DNA of 64,000 nucleotides from Welwitschia mirabilis. Lineage: Eukaryota > Gnetophyta > Gnetopsida > Welwitschiales. The stretch spans positions 83,155,512 to 83,219,511 of the forward strand of contig JBOZIK010000001.1 in assembly GCA_051453625.1 (NCBI GenBank), given 5' to 3'. Made by a program: the position numbers and the translations under genes. Shown here in pieces: positions 12,970-25,152 of this stretch (its first letter is position 1; each line of letters starts with the position of its first letter). Below the pieces are notes generated by a model. That model worked only from the letters and a program-made list of their open reading frames with translations, was not told the DNA's origin and made no database searches.

Positions 12970-12987
12970 TGGCACCATTACTAGAAA
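12970..12987 (+). other. Primer-binding site of element 2
   Basis: TGGCACCATTACTAGAAA follows the LTR after a three-base spacer, as in element 1. It is a decayed tRNA-Asp-type site (TGGCGCCGTTGCCGGGGA). Confidence 0.75.
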
Positions 12988-13519
12988 AGGATTTTTAGAG
13001 TTCAATGACTATTATTACTCAGATAAGTAGTTTGGATTTTGATTTAGATATTCTTCTATAGTATAATTGTATCTTTACAATAGAAATCTAGGTTTTTCTT
13101 TGACAACTATCAGTTTTTAGATTATGATATTTTATGATTCTTTTCTTCTATGTTTTCTATTTTTGATTCTTTTGTATCTACTCTTATCTAGGTACATTGT
13201 TCAAGTAAGCATAGAGATGATGTTTATGGAAATAAAACTCAGCATGTTAGGATATGATAAACTCTGATAAAAAAACAACATATCAGAAGGAATGGTTGTT
13301 TATTGAAGAAAACATTTGAAACGATTTAATCAACTATGTACTAAACCTAGGCATGAATACCCCATGTATAAAAAAAATTTCTAAATTTGAGAAAGAATAT
13401 TGTTTTTTCATTTATTATTTTTGGTTTGATTTTTCTAAAGAAATGTTTTTAAAAAAAAGTTTAGAAGAAAATAGTTTTATTACAATATTAAATTCTATGT
13501 AACAACAAAAATAAATAGC

Positions 13520-14640
13520 TTCACTTAATTCCCCCTATTATGAGTGGAAGCTCTATTATCTTTATAAATCAAAATGCTAATATTACTCTTAAAGAACTAA
13601 TTGTAAATAAAAAGCATGAAATCTAAAATCTTTTTGACCTAACTCCTAGTGATGATTTTAAGTTAAGAAATCTAAATGCATCCCCTATTTTTAATGGAGA
13701 ATATGATGAAAATCCCCTTTAACATATAGTGAGCATAGAATAATTAGTGATTACTTTTAGAAATGGTAAGAAATAAATTACTGATCATACTTATATGGTT
13801 ATCTTTCCCATTACATTTTAAAAAAATGGAAGTAAACTTATAGTTAAGAAGTATTATAGATAAAAGATTAAAAACAATGAAATTAAGTTGAACAAGCCTT
13901 TAGGAAAAGATTTATAATTGAAAAAACAATAAGAACAAAAAGAAATAGGTAATAAATTCTTAGCAATTACTATGATTTTTCATTACAATTCATTCTAATC
14001 CGATGCAATAACTCAAAAAGAATTAGCTGACTATTTTTATAGTATACTTAATATCCAAATCAAACAAATTGCAGATTTTTCATATGATAAAAATTTAATG
14101 AATCTTATATTAGAAGATGCATGGAGATTTTTAAAGAACTAGTGTAAGTAAGTTATACATGATCTAAACCAATACCTAAAGAAAATTATACTATAGTCTA
14201 AATAATAAAATATCTTAAAGAAGTAAATCAAGAANNNNNNNNNNAAATAGGAAAAAAAAACCAATAAATGTTATTAAGGATTTCATAACAATATTATAAA
14301 AAATATACCCAAATGATATTAGATGAAAAAGTGGTAACCAAAAATAATGTGGTTCCAACTTGTGATTTATGTAAAGAGAATTATCATATTACTAAAGAAT
14401 GTCCTTTATTACCAATTTATTAAAAAAAAGAATTAAGAAGAAGTGTGTGCATTTAACCAAAAGTCTTCAAACTTGAAAAATCAAAACCAAAATCAAAATT
14501 AATTTCAACCTAGGATGAATGAACAAATGAACTTTCAATCTTTTGAGAATAAATTAAAGAACTTTCAAGCAAATAATATAAATTTTCAACCATTTAGAAA
14601 CAGATTTGAGAATGCTAACTTCTAGACAGCAACTTAAACT
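13520..14640 (+). pseudogene. gag remnant of element 2
   Basis: Broken frames give NASPIFNGEYDENPL near 13675 (capsid region), then TQKELADYFYSIL near 14010 and FSYDKNLMNLILEDA near 14080. The zinc knuckle CDLCKENYHITKEC (CX2CX4HX4C) lies near 14362-14403. It is followed by a Gln/Asn-rich linker (NQNQNQN). A 10-N gap at 14235-14244 falls inside gag. Several stops make it inactive. Confidence 0.85.
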
Positions 14641-15059
14641 TTCAAGTAGATCAAATTGTCAAGCAAGCATATTAAATTCTTAAATCAAAATGATCCACTT
14701 AGAAATGTTATTTAAATTAAGAAAATATCAAGAGAAGACAAATTAAAATATTAAAAAATTTTAGTAAATTTTCTTTAACAAACTATGCTTACGAATCAAA
14801 GACTACAAGGATCACTTGTAACACAACCTTTACAAAATCCTAATGAAGTAGGAATAGATTGTAAGTTTGTGATAAGAAGTGAGAATGAAATAACATCTCT
14901 TACCCATGAAGCTTCAACTTCTTAAAATAATAAGAATGATAAAGAAGAAGAGGATATTGAAATCTTAAAAAATCGTACTTTCTCTTATCCTTTTAATGAT
15001 AATATTAACAAGAAAAAGTCTTCTCAAAATAAAGGAAAGAGACCTACTACTGCTTAGCT

Positions 15060-15368
15060 TGATAGATTAAATAGCAATTCTACCTTTTATGATCATCTTA
15101 AAGCCTTAATACAAGATGTAAGAATAATTTTACCATTTTGAAAACTCTTGTAAGAAAATTCTAAATATTTAAATTATGGAAAGACCTAATTAGGATGAAA
15201 TAAAAATAGGCCATATCTATTAAAGCTGTCTTAGACCAATCTATAACCAACTTAGTTTTGCAAAAATGACCAAAATTTAAGGAACTTGAGGAAACAATAG
15301 TTAATATCACTTTATAAAAAAATAAAAGAATTAAAAAAGAATTAATTAATATAGAATCAAGTGTTAAT
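15060..15368 (+). pseudogene. Protease of element 2, N-terminal part, cut by element 3
   Basis: LVLQKxPKFKELEETIVNITL leads to the active-site region LINIESSVNII, where D is replaced by N. The frame is then broken at 15369-15373 (ATTAT) by element 3. The same protease continues at 29244. A second copy of this segment with the same junction lies at 17836-18024 after the gap. Confidence 0.85.
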
Positions 15369-15704
15369 ATTATTGTAATGCCCAAATTTCTACATTAATT
15401 TCATCCAAATAGAATAAAATTTAATGGGATGGAAGAATTCATTTGCAAGATAACAATTTTATACAGATAGCTTAAATGTATAGTTATATCAGATGGTAAT
15501 GTTTCATCCCCATCTAGTGAATTCAACTAGAGCATATATGCTCATAAGACATGTTAAGTGTGATGTCATTGTCATAGATATAATTTTCATGGTGTAATAG
15601 TACATTCAAAAGTTGATCTTAACCATAACCAAGTTTAAATGTAATAATACCCAAAGTTATATGATAATTAAACAATAAGGTACATGCATCTCTTTTAAAG
15701 ATGT

Positions 15705-15739
<35 letters not shown>

Positions 15740-18700
15740 CTATACTCCTTACTAACATGATGTATGATTAATGTGTGCTATCATAAACAGCTTAGGTAAA
15801 GAAGATAACATAAATAAATTTATTTTATTATGTCTAATGGGAGCCTTATGATAAAGATTGTAGATAATTTGCATTTTAATTTTATTTAAAAAGGGAATTG
15901 CTAAGATTGAAAAATATGATGTCTAATTTTCCACATCTAGCAAACTACCCAACACCATTTAGGCTAAGAGAAAGATTTGTTTCTCAAGTGGGGAAAACAC
16001 TTAGATAATAGTGTTACTAAGAGGGATGCAGTGACTATGGGAGATGGCCTTTTTATCGGCAGAGGATGGAGTTACATTAACATACTAGGATTAGTTGTAG
16101 AGGAGTCAGATAGTGTTAGATACAAGGTATTTCAATGGAAAGTGTAGTGGCTGATGGCAAGGTGGCAAAGAGTAGATTATGTAAGGGAAATATCATAAGA
16201 AGATAATGCAGTTAGTGAAGATGACAGCATCTACAGTGAGGCACTCATGTGTAGGTAAGATGAAAAATACAAGGCACCACTAGTGGTGACGCATAGATGG
16301 CATAGAAAATATGGGTGTGGTGTAGGCAAGGGATGAGTAGATGAGGGCAACATGGATCAGGCGGGCTACATTTCAGGTGCTAGCACTAACCAAGAATGCA
16401 TCAGTGCTAGTAGGTAGGAATGTCAAGAAAGTTAACGCAGATTGCACGGAAGAGGAAGAGGTTCAAGGTGCAGCCGAAACACTGCATTTTGGTTATTGGT
16501 GGATAGGGAGCAGTGATGGAAAGACTTGGAAGAGAAATAATAGTGGTAAAATACAAGAAAATTAAGGTACTCAAGAATGTAGAACCAGCCAAAATAGAAA
16601 GGGAAAGTAGTGAGTGCAGTGATGAAAGGATACATAGACGATGAGGAAACCTATGGGGACAATTATAATGAAAGGCACAACAATAGAATTGATGTAGACA
16701 ATAGTGGTTAGTGTCCATGTAGAGCAACAATGCTAATTTTAAGCATAAGTTATTGATTAGTATAGCAGCCATAGACTATGATCGATGGAAGCATTCACTA
16801 AAATAAATTGCAAGTAAGAAGTGAACTTTGATGAACACAAGGAAAAGTATAGTGATGACAAGTGGAAGGTAGAGGTCGCAGGCTAGAAGATATATTGACG
16901 ATGATGTGATCAAGTGATGATAGGTAGAGAACGCAGTGTAGACAGAGGATGCACAGGCATAGTAGCAAACAGAGGACATGGTGCAAGACAAGGAAATGAT
17001 AATAGAGAGAAGGAAACACAATAAGGGAGAAACAAAAAAGCACAGAGGTTAAGGCATCTATGACAGAGGTAAAAAACACACAAAATCGGTGATTGTCAAG
17101 GAAAGAAGTGCAGAAGAGGGGAGAGCCTTCATGTAGAAAACCCCCAAAAAAGAGAAAATAGAAAAATATTTTAGGGTTAACTTTAGTACAAGAAAAATTA
17201 TGACATGTCATAGAGAGGAGCTAGAAGAAATTAAAGTTTGTTTAAAAATTTGTTCAAGTGGGGATTTGAACTTAAAACTACCTGATTAATAGTGAAATCA
17301 GATAACCAATTAATCCATGAGAAATAATTGACATACACTTATTAGACTAGTATAGTTAAGGGTTAATTATTATAAGTGATTCCTACCTTCTTTATTGAAA
17401 ACTGAAATATCACATTATATGGTTAAACTCATTTTTACTAAATTTTACCTATAGTTCTTGTAGAGATATTTAATAAATTTTTAGTTGGCTAAGGTAATAA
17501 TATAATTAGCATATATATTAAGAGACTATTTTTTGCATTAATCTCATAACAAGCTTAAAATATTTCATGAAGAAGGCTTAATCCTTAATTTGACTTTACA
17601 TAACATCAAGTATAAAGTATCTCACTGTAACATATACAAGTAGTAAAGTGTAGATAGGGAACACCTCAAAAACTAAATACCATGAGACAGATTAAAAATC
17701 AAACACACTTTCATTAATAGAAAATAAGTTCTAGTNNNNNNNNNNNNNNNNNNNNNNNNNNNNNNNNNNNNNNNNNNNNNNNNNNNNNNNNNNNNNNNNN
17801 NNNNNNNNNNNNNNNNNNNNNNNNNNNNNNNNNNNCTAATTAGGAGGAAATAAAAATAGACCATATCTAGTACAACTATTTTGAACCAATCTATAATCAA
17901 CTTAGTTTTGCAAAAATGACCAAAATTTAAGGAACCTGAGGAAACAATAGTTAATATCACTTTATAAGAAAATAAAAGAATTAAAAAAAGCCTTAATTAA
18001 TATAGAAGCAAGTGTTAATATTATTGTGACGCCCAAATTTCGACATTAATTTCATCAAATTAGAAGAACATTTAATGGTATGGAAGAATTTATCTGCAAG
18101 ATGACAATTTTATATGTATAGCTTAAATGTATAGTTATATCAGATGGTAATGCTTCATTCCTAGAAGTTATATTAGTTAACTAATATTTAGTGAATTCAA
18201 CTAGAACGTACATGCTCATAAGACATGTTAACTGTGATGTCATTATTATAGATATAATTTTCATGATGTAATAGTGCATTTAGAAGTTGATCTTAACCAC
18301 GACGAAGTTTCAATGTAATAATACCCAAAGTTATGTTATAATCAAATAATAAGATACATGCATCTCTTTTAAAGATGTACAAAATATATGCATATAATGT
18401 GTGCTATTGTAAATAGCTTAGGCAAAGACTATAACATAAATAAATTTATTTTGTTATGTCCAATGGGAGCCTTACAATAACGACTATAGGTAATTTGCAT
18501 TTTAATTTTATTCAAAAAGGGCATTGTTAAGATCGGAAACTATGATCTCTAATTTTCCACATCTAGCAAACTACCCAACACCATTCAAGCTAAGATGAAG
18601 ATTTGTTTCTCAAGTGGGGGAAACACTTAGATAATAGTATTACTGAGAGGGATGCAGTGACCACGGGAGATGGCCGTTCCATCAGCAGAGGATAGAGTCA

Positions 18701-20366
18701 CATTGACACACTAGGGTCAGTTGTAGAGGAGTCAAACAGTGTTAGATATAGGGTATTTCAATGGAAAGTGTAGTGGCTAACGGTAAGGCAGCAAAGAGTG
18801 GATTATGCAAGGGAAACATCACAAGCAGATAATGCAGTCAATAAAGATGATGTCGTCTATGGAGAGGCACTGATGTTTAGGTAAGGTGAAAAATGCAAGG
18901 TGTCACTGGTGATGACACATAGATGCCACAGAAAATATGGGTGCAGTGTAAGCAAGGGATGAGTAGGTGATGGCAAAATGGATCAGGAGGGCAATGTTTT
19001 AGGTACTAGCACTAACCAAAAATGCACCGGTGCTAGTAGGTAGGAATGTCAAGAAAGAGAACGTAGATTGCACGGAAGAGGAAGATGTTCAGGGTGCAAC
19101 CAAAACACTGCATTGTGGTGATTGGTGGATAGGGAATGACGATGGAAAGACTTGGGAGAGAAATAATAGTGGTAAATTACAAGAAGATGAGGGCACTCAA
19201 GATTATAGAACCAGCCAAAACAGAGAGGGAAAGCAGTGAGTGTAGTGGGGAAAGGACACATAAATGATGAGGAAACTCATGGGGATAGTCATAATGGAAG
19301 GCACAATGATAGAATTGATGTAGGCAATGGTGATCGGTGTTCACATAGAGCAACAATGCTGATTACAAGCATAAATTATCGACCAATGTAGCAGGCACAG
19401 GCTGTGCTCGATGGGAGCATTTGCTAAAATAGATTGCAGGTAAGAAGTAAAATTTAATGGACACAAGGAAGAGTACGGTGATGGATAGGTGGAAGGCAGA
19501 GGTTGCAGGGTAGAAGGTATATTGACAACGATGCAGTCAGGTGGAAATAGATAGAGAACGCTCTGTAAACAGAGGATGCGCAGGCATAGTACCGAACAGA
19601 GAAGATGGCACAAGGCAAGGAGATAGTAGTAGAGAGAAGGAACCACAATAAGGGAGAAACATAGAAGCACAGAGGTTAAGGCATTGAGAAGGCATCTACG
19701 ATAGAGGAAAGAAATGCAGGAAACTAATGAGTGTCAACGAGAGGAGCCAGAAGAGGAGAGCTCCTTCACGCAGAAAATCTCCAAAAAAAGAGTAAATATA
19801 AAAATATTTTAGGGTTAACTTTAGTACAAGAAAAATTATGACATGTCATAGAGATGAGCTGGAAGAGATTAAAGTTTATTTAGAAATTTGTTCAAGTGGA
19901 GATTTGAACTTCAAACTGCCTGATTAATAGTAAGACTAGATAACTAGTTAATCCATGCGAAATGATTAACATAAACTTGTTAGACTAGTATAGTTAAGGG
20001 TTAATTATTATGGGTGATTCCTAGCTTCTTTATTAAAAACTTAAATATCACATTGTATGGTTAAACTCGTCTTTACTAAATTTGACCTATAGTTCTTACA
20101 GAGATATTTAATAAATTTTTAGATGGCTAAGGTAACAATATACTTAGCACATATATTAAGAGACTATTTTCCACATTAATTGCATAACAAGCTTAAAATA
20201 TTTTATGAAGAAGGTTTAATCCTTAATTTGACTTCACATAACATCAAGTACCTCACTATAACATATACAAGTAGTAAAGTGTAGATAGGAAACACCTCAA
20301 AAACTAAATACCATGAGATAGATTAAAATTCAAACACATTTTCATTAACAGAGAATAAGGTCCAGT
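15186..20366 (+). repeat. Gap-flanking duplication 3 (15186-17735 and 17836-20366)
   Basis: About 2.5 kb is present on each side of the 100-N gap at 17736-17835. Both copies contain the end of the element 2 protease, the ATTAT site and the first 2.3 kb of the element 3 LTR. The insertion junction itself is therefore duplicated (15373/15374 and 18024/18025). Eyeball divergence is about 10 percent, mostly transitions. Confidence 0.9.
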
Positions 20367-21929
20367 ATAGAAGACATGCATAACTGATACACAGTAGCTC
20401 AATTAACTCTAACTGACTCACACACCATATGTGACTAAAATAAGTATACTACAATACTTTCACATAACTGCAAAATAACATAGAGGTGAGATAAAGTTAA
20501 CAACACGATCATTGGTTTGCCTCATCTTCTCCGCATGCAATATTTCCTGCACAAGCACAAGTGGTATGAGAACTAAATCATCATAGCTCCCAGTGTAGCC
20601 CATGACATGGAATAAGTTGGGAAGGTTATCAAGGTAAGCTAAGGTTATGCACCAAGAGACTCAACCAAGACCTATCATCTAATTTCACTATCTTCTTTAC
20701 AATAATTTCAGCACATTATCACAAATAATCCAATTGCATACAACCAAAAGGTATAAGACTATTTATAATGTCATGCATGTCTTTTCCTTTCATCCTGAAT
20801 GTTCAGTCCCATGGCCTCGAGACTCACAATAGAGAGCTTCACTCTCTGAGGTTTGAATAGCTGGTTACCTCGACTGGAATTTAATATAATAATTTACTTT
20901 TTCCCAAGGTCTAAGATTAGCTTGAAACTTTTGGTTTTTAAGAGTTTAACCACTATAACTTAGGTATAAGTCACAAGGGATTTGATCAGCAAGAGGACTT
21001 AAGTTAACAAGGGTTTCATAGAACAGGACTAAGAAAGCTAGCATTTCATGAATACGATAGTGAATAACATGATAACATAAAGCACATGGCAATTACATAA
21101 GATTTACAACATCAATACATGAAAGAAATTCAAACATGCAAGGGTACAATGTTTACAAGAGAGGATGTAAACCACACCTATCCTTAATGAAGTCCAACAT
21201 ATTCCTAGAGGTAATCAAACTCTACATGATTAGGTTGTAGGGTGAACTCCTATGACTCTAATGGAAAGGAGGAATCAAGTATTTATAACATAAGACAAAT
21301 AGTAGGACTGATAGTAGGGTTGAGGTTTCTACAAGAGCTTTAAGATCCCTTAACTCTTCCTTTCCATGTCTAACCACTAGGTGTAAATAATAACATAATA
21401 ATATCTATTAATTAAATTTAATTGCATGAAATAAAATATCATGAGCATTACATATCATAACTCCTGCATAAGAAAACTTGACTAAAAGAACAAATATATC
21501 AAATTATAGATAGATTCCAAAATAAATCAAAATATCCAAAGGCAGACTATGCTTCCAAAAATCTAACAAGCATCAAGAAATTTGGTGTTAACTGCACCAA
21601 ACAAAAAGTCATGCATAATTAGTAGTGGACTGAAATAAACTAGATAATAACTTCATGATAAATCAAGTATTCAACTTTTCACAAAGAAACTGATGCATAA
21701 TAAATTTTAGTTATCTCAATCTTTCAATCAATTAAGTTAAGGAATAACTATAAGTTTAATCTTTCAAGAATCTCTAAACATGTAAATAACTAATTTAACT
21801 ATTACTTTAATTTCATATATTATTATTTTTTATACAATTTAAGGCTAGACTTATTATCATTATTAAATTTAACCATTTATATAAATTAACTAAGAAGGTT
21901 TTCTAGCTTAGGAAAATCTAGATGTGACA
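15374..21929 (-). repeat. Left (3') LTR of element 3
   Basis: It includes a duplicated stretch around the gap at 17736-17835. The contiguous version is 18025-21929 (3905 bp). It starts on the + strand with TGTGACGCCCAAATTTC and ends GATGTGACA. A central section (16020-17200 and 18650-19800) is notably richer in G and A on the + strand than the rest. Confidence 0.85.
15708..15737. repeat. (AT)15 microsatellite
   Basis: Thirty bases of pure AT dinucleotide lie in the left LTR of element 3. The corresponding place in the second copy (near 18385) and in the right LTR (near 25515) has only short, impure AT, so it expanded in one copy. Confidence 0.95.
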
Positions 21930-21950
21930 AACCTCTCCCCCTTAAGGGGT
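21930..21950 (-). other. Polypurine tract of element 3
   Basis: The + strand AACCTCTCCCCCTTAAGG reads CCTTAAGGGGGAGAGGTT on the minus strand, directly upstream of the minus-strand 3' LTR start (TGTCAC). This is the canonical plus-strand priming site. Confidence 0.85.
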
Positions 21951-24900
21951 TTCCTCCTAGAAACTCATTGTTAGTTGTTTAGGATTTTGTTACAGTGTCT
22001 CATACATTAACTTTTAAGTTACTTAATTATCTTCTTATTCAAATGATTCAACCTTTCCAATAGCTTGATTATTTTTCATTTGAGAATTTTTTTTTAAAAT
22101 TATAGTTTTAAAGCAATTATGTAATAGTAAGATAAAGATACATCAAGCTTAGATCATTAGCAAGAAAGTAGATTTTAAGGAGTAAAAAGTCAAGATGCTC
22201 CACTAACCTTTGAACAAGAAATGGGATAATGAGACCATATCTGATACAAAACCAATAGGTTTAGGTTATAAAAGATGTACAAGGTTATACGAGATTTATC
22301 ATAACAAGTATACTTACAAGAATTAAATCAAATAAGGCAAGTGTACTTCCCTCACATGACAACCAAGTTTCATGACAAGTTTCCCTTAGAATCATGCATT
22401 AATGGAAAGTTAAGATGCATCAAGATTAAGCCACTGACAAGAAGAGTTTCGAGAAAATAAAAATTCAAATGGTTTGCCAACTAATCTAGTAATGAAAAAT
22501 AAGCAAGAAACCATAGATCTTATCATAGTAACGAGTACAAGTCATCAAAGATGTACAAGTGTCATACAGATGCATAACATATCTTGGGTTAGATCCATGA
22601 CAAGAATTAAACCTAAACAAGTCAAGTATGTCACAATTCCACAATCAAAATTCATAGCAAGGTTTAATCAATTGCAGAAGAATAGATGGCTTTAAGGATT
22701 TCAAGTTTCTAAGAATTTACGAAAGTTCAGAGTACAAGAGTTCTTTTAAACAAGGAGGGATGTAAGAACCTAAGATTATAAAAACGTATCTAAGTTAAAA
22801 ATACCATTGGAACCATACAAGGAACTTAGTACTGCTAGTTCAAAACCCTTTTGTCAAGGGAACACCACTTTTGCAAACATAAATTTTAGGTGAAGTTAAA
22901 TTGTAAACATATCATTAAGACTTAAGTAAACATGGGAGTAAATTTAACCACTCTCTAAAAGGCATGTAATCTAGGATAATAATTAGGATGTAATAAATAG
23001 AAGGGATACTTAAATTTATTAGGTCTACAAGGGTTCCTTCTTCATAATGCATGTCACTTCTCTCATATTCTTATATTATCCATACTTTAATTAAATTTAC
23101 TTTTGTTACCATTCCATACCTTGCTAAGATGAAATTTTACAAAAGGTATTTTAAGATATTATTTAAACGCATTAGATTTTGATGATGCCTTAACTAAACT
23201 TTAAGGGACAAGAGAGATAGCACAACACTAACCTTACTTGATAAAATGAAACTACCAAAAGTTTTATTGATCTTAGTAGATCTCACAAGTTTTATAACTT
23301 CTTTTAGCTAAATAGAATTAATCATGCTAGATTACTGCACAGGAAGATATTAGTGTCAAAAATATCACCTAAGGTATCAAATGACATCATGATAGAAATA
23401 CTCCAAACGAATGCGCATTAAAGGATAGGGTCATGTGATAAGGGTAATGAATAATGTCAACTGGGTTGTGAAGCAAATTGTAAGGATATCCCCATTCATC
23501 AATATAAGTATCTGATCCAAGGATCTATAAAGATGCACNNNNNNNNNNNNNNNNNNNNNNNNNNNNNNNNNNNNNNNNNNNNNNNNNNNNNNNNNNNNNN
23601 NNNNNNNNNNNNNNNNNNNNNNNNNNNNNNNNNNNNNNTTAATGGCAAATCAAGATGCATCAAGATTAAGTCACGGACAAGAAGAGTTTTGAGAAAATAA
23701 AAATTCAAATGATTCGCCAACTAGTCTAGTAATGAAAAATAAGCCAAAAACCACAGATGTTACTAGAGTAACAAGTACAAATTATCAAATATGTGCAAGT
23801 GTCATACAAATGCATAACATATCTTGGGTTAAATGTAGAACAAGAATTAAGACTAGACAAGTCAAGTATATTACAATTCCACAATCAAAATTCATAGCAA
23901 GGTTTAATAAATTGGAGAAGACTAAATGACTTTAAGGATTTCAAGTTCCTAAGAATTTATGAAATTTTAGAGTATAAGAGTTATTTTAAATGAGGAGAGA
24001 TGTAAGAACTTAAGATTATAAAATCATGTCTAAGTCAAAAATAACATTAAAACCATATAAGGCACTTAGTACTACTACTTTAAAACCCCTTTATCAAGGG
24101 AACACCACTTTTGCAAGCATAAATTTTAGGTGAAGTTAAATTATAAACATATTATTAAGACGTAAGTGAACATGCGAGTGAATTTAACCACTCTCTAAAA
24201 GGCATGTAATCTAAGCTAATAATTAGGATGTAATAAATAGAATGGGTACTTAAATTTATTAGGTTTACAAGGATTCCTTCTTTACAATGCATGCCACTTC
24301 TCTCATATTCTTATATTATCCATACTTTTATTAAATTTACTTTTTTTACCATTTCATACCTTGCTAATATGAAATTTTATAAAAGGTATTTTAGGATTTT
24401 ATTTAAAAACATTAGGTTTTGATAATGCCTTAACTAAAATTTAAGGGATAAGAGAGATAACACAACACTAACTTTACTTGATAAAATGGAATTACCAAAA
24501 ACTTTATTAATCTTAGTAGATCTTACAAGTTTTATAACCTTTTCTAGCTAACTGCACAAGAAGACATTAGTGCCAAAACTATAACCTAAGGTATTAGATA
24601 ACATCATGATAGAAATACTCCAAATAAATGAATAATGCCAACCGGGTTGCAAATCAAATTGTAAGGATATTCCCATTCATCAATATAAGTGTCTGATCCA
24701 ATGATCTATAAAGATAAACATCAACAACTAGGCCATGAAATTTCAATTCCTCAAGATCCTTTACAAGATATAGAAAGGTTTCTAATGCTTATGAGAAGTT
24801 AATATGATGTCTTCAAAAAATATTAATTAGATATTTTCGAACAAAACAAGGGGGAAGAAGCGAATAGTCTCATTTACATGTTAAAGGATTTAGTTATGAT

Positions 24901-25137
24901 CTAAGAACTTTAACTCATGGGAGAGCACTAATTTAAAGACATTTCTAAACTAATAGAATAACCTCCCAGTAGCATGATACCAAAGGAGATTCCCAATCAT
25001 AATATTTTAAAAAATATTTTAAAAATCTAACATATGTCTAGGAGACAGATACAAGAAGGAGGAAATCTTGAAGTTAAGATTAATCTAAGACTTACAATAG
25101 CTTGATCAACTTTTACTCAAGAAAAATTAACACCTAG
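21951..25137 (-). other. Noncoding internal domain of element 3
   Basis: I read no gag, protease, reverse transcriptase or integrase motif on either strand. A + strand frame at 22474-22695 has a related frame at 23732-23929, but these are simply the two sides of gap-flanking duplication 4. The frame runs against the element and has no recognisable domain, so I do not call a gene. Confidence 0.7.
22399..24719 (+). repeat. Gap-flanking duplication 4 (22399-23538 and 23639-24719)
   Basis: About 1.1 kb of the internal domain of element 3 lies on both sides of the 100-N gap at 23539-23638. Shared strings include AAGATGCATCAAGATTAAG, TTCATAGCAAGGTTTAAT and CTCTAAAAGGCATGTAATCT. The left copy contains about 40 bp near 23395-23440 that the right copy lacks. 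Confidence 0.9.
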
Positions 25138-25149
25138 GCTCTGATACCA
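25138..25149 (-). other. Primer-binding site, tRNA-Met type (element 3)
   Basis: The + strand GCTCTGATACCA is the reverse complement of TGGTATCAGAGC, the standard initiator-Met primer site of plant LTR elements. It lies three bases from the LTR edge at 25153. Confidence 0.92.
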
Positions 25150-25152
25150 AAA

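Noticed and set aside
16407-17211. Several overlapping open frames (minus strand, up to 137 codons) with Cys/Leu/His-rich translations
   Set aside because: They are antisense to the G/A-rich block of the element 3 LTR. The three LTR copies do not keep the same frames, and no domain is visible.
19030-19670. Open frames on both strands in the second LTR copy
   Set aside because: They correspond to 16341-16772 and 26063-26507 in the other copies. Sequence similarity is at DNA level and frames are broken differently.
22474-23929. Pair of similar + strand open frames suggesting a conserved small protein
   Set aside because: They are the two sides of one gap-flanking duplication, so similarity is not evidence of selection, and they run against the element.
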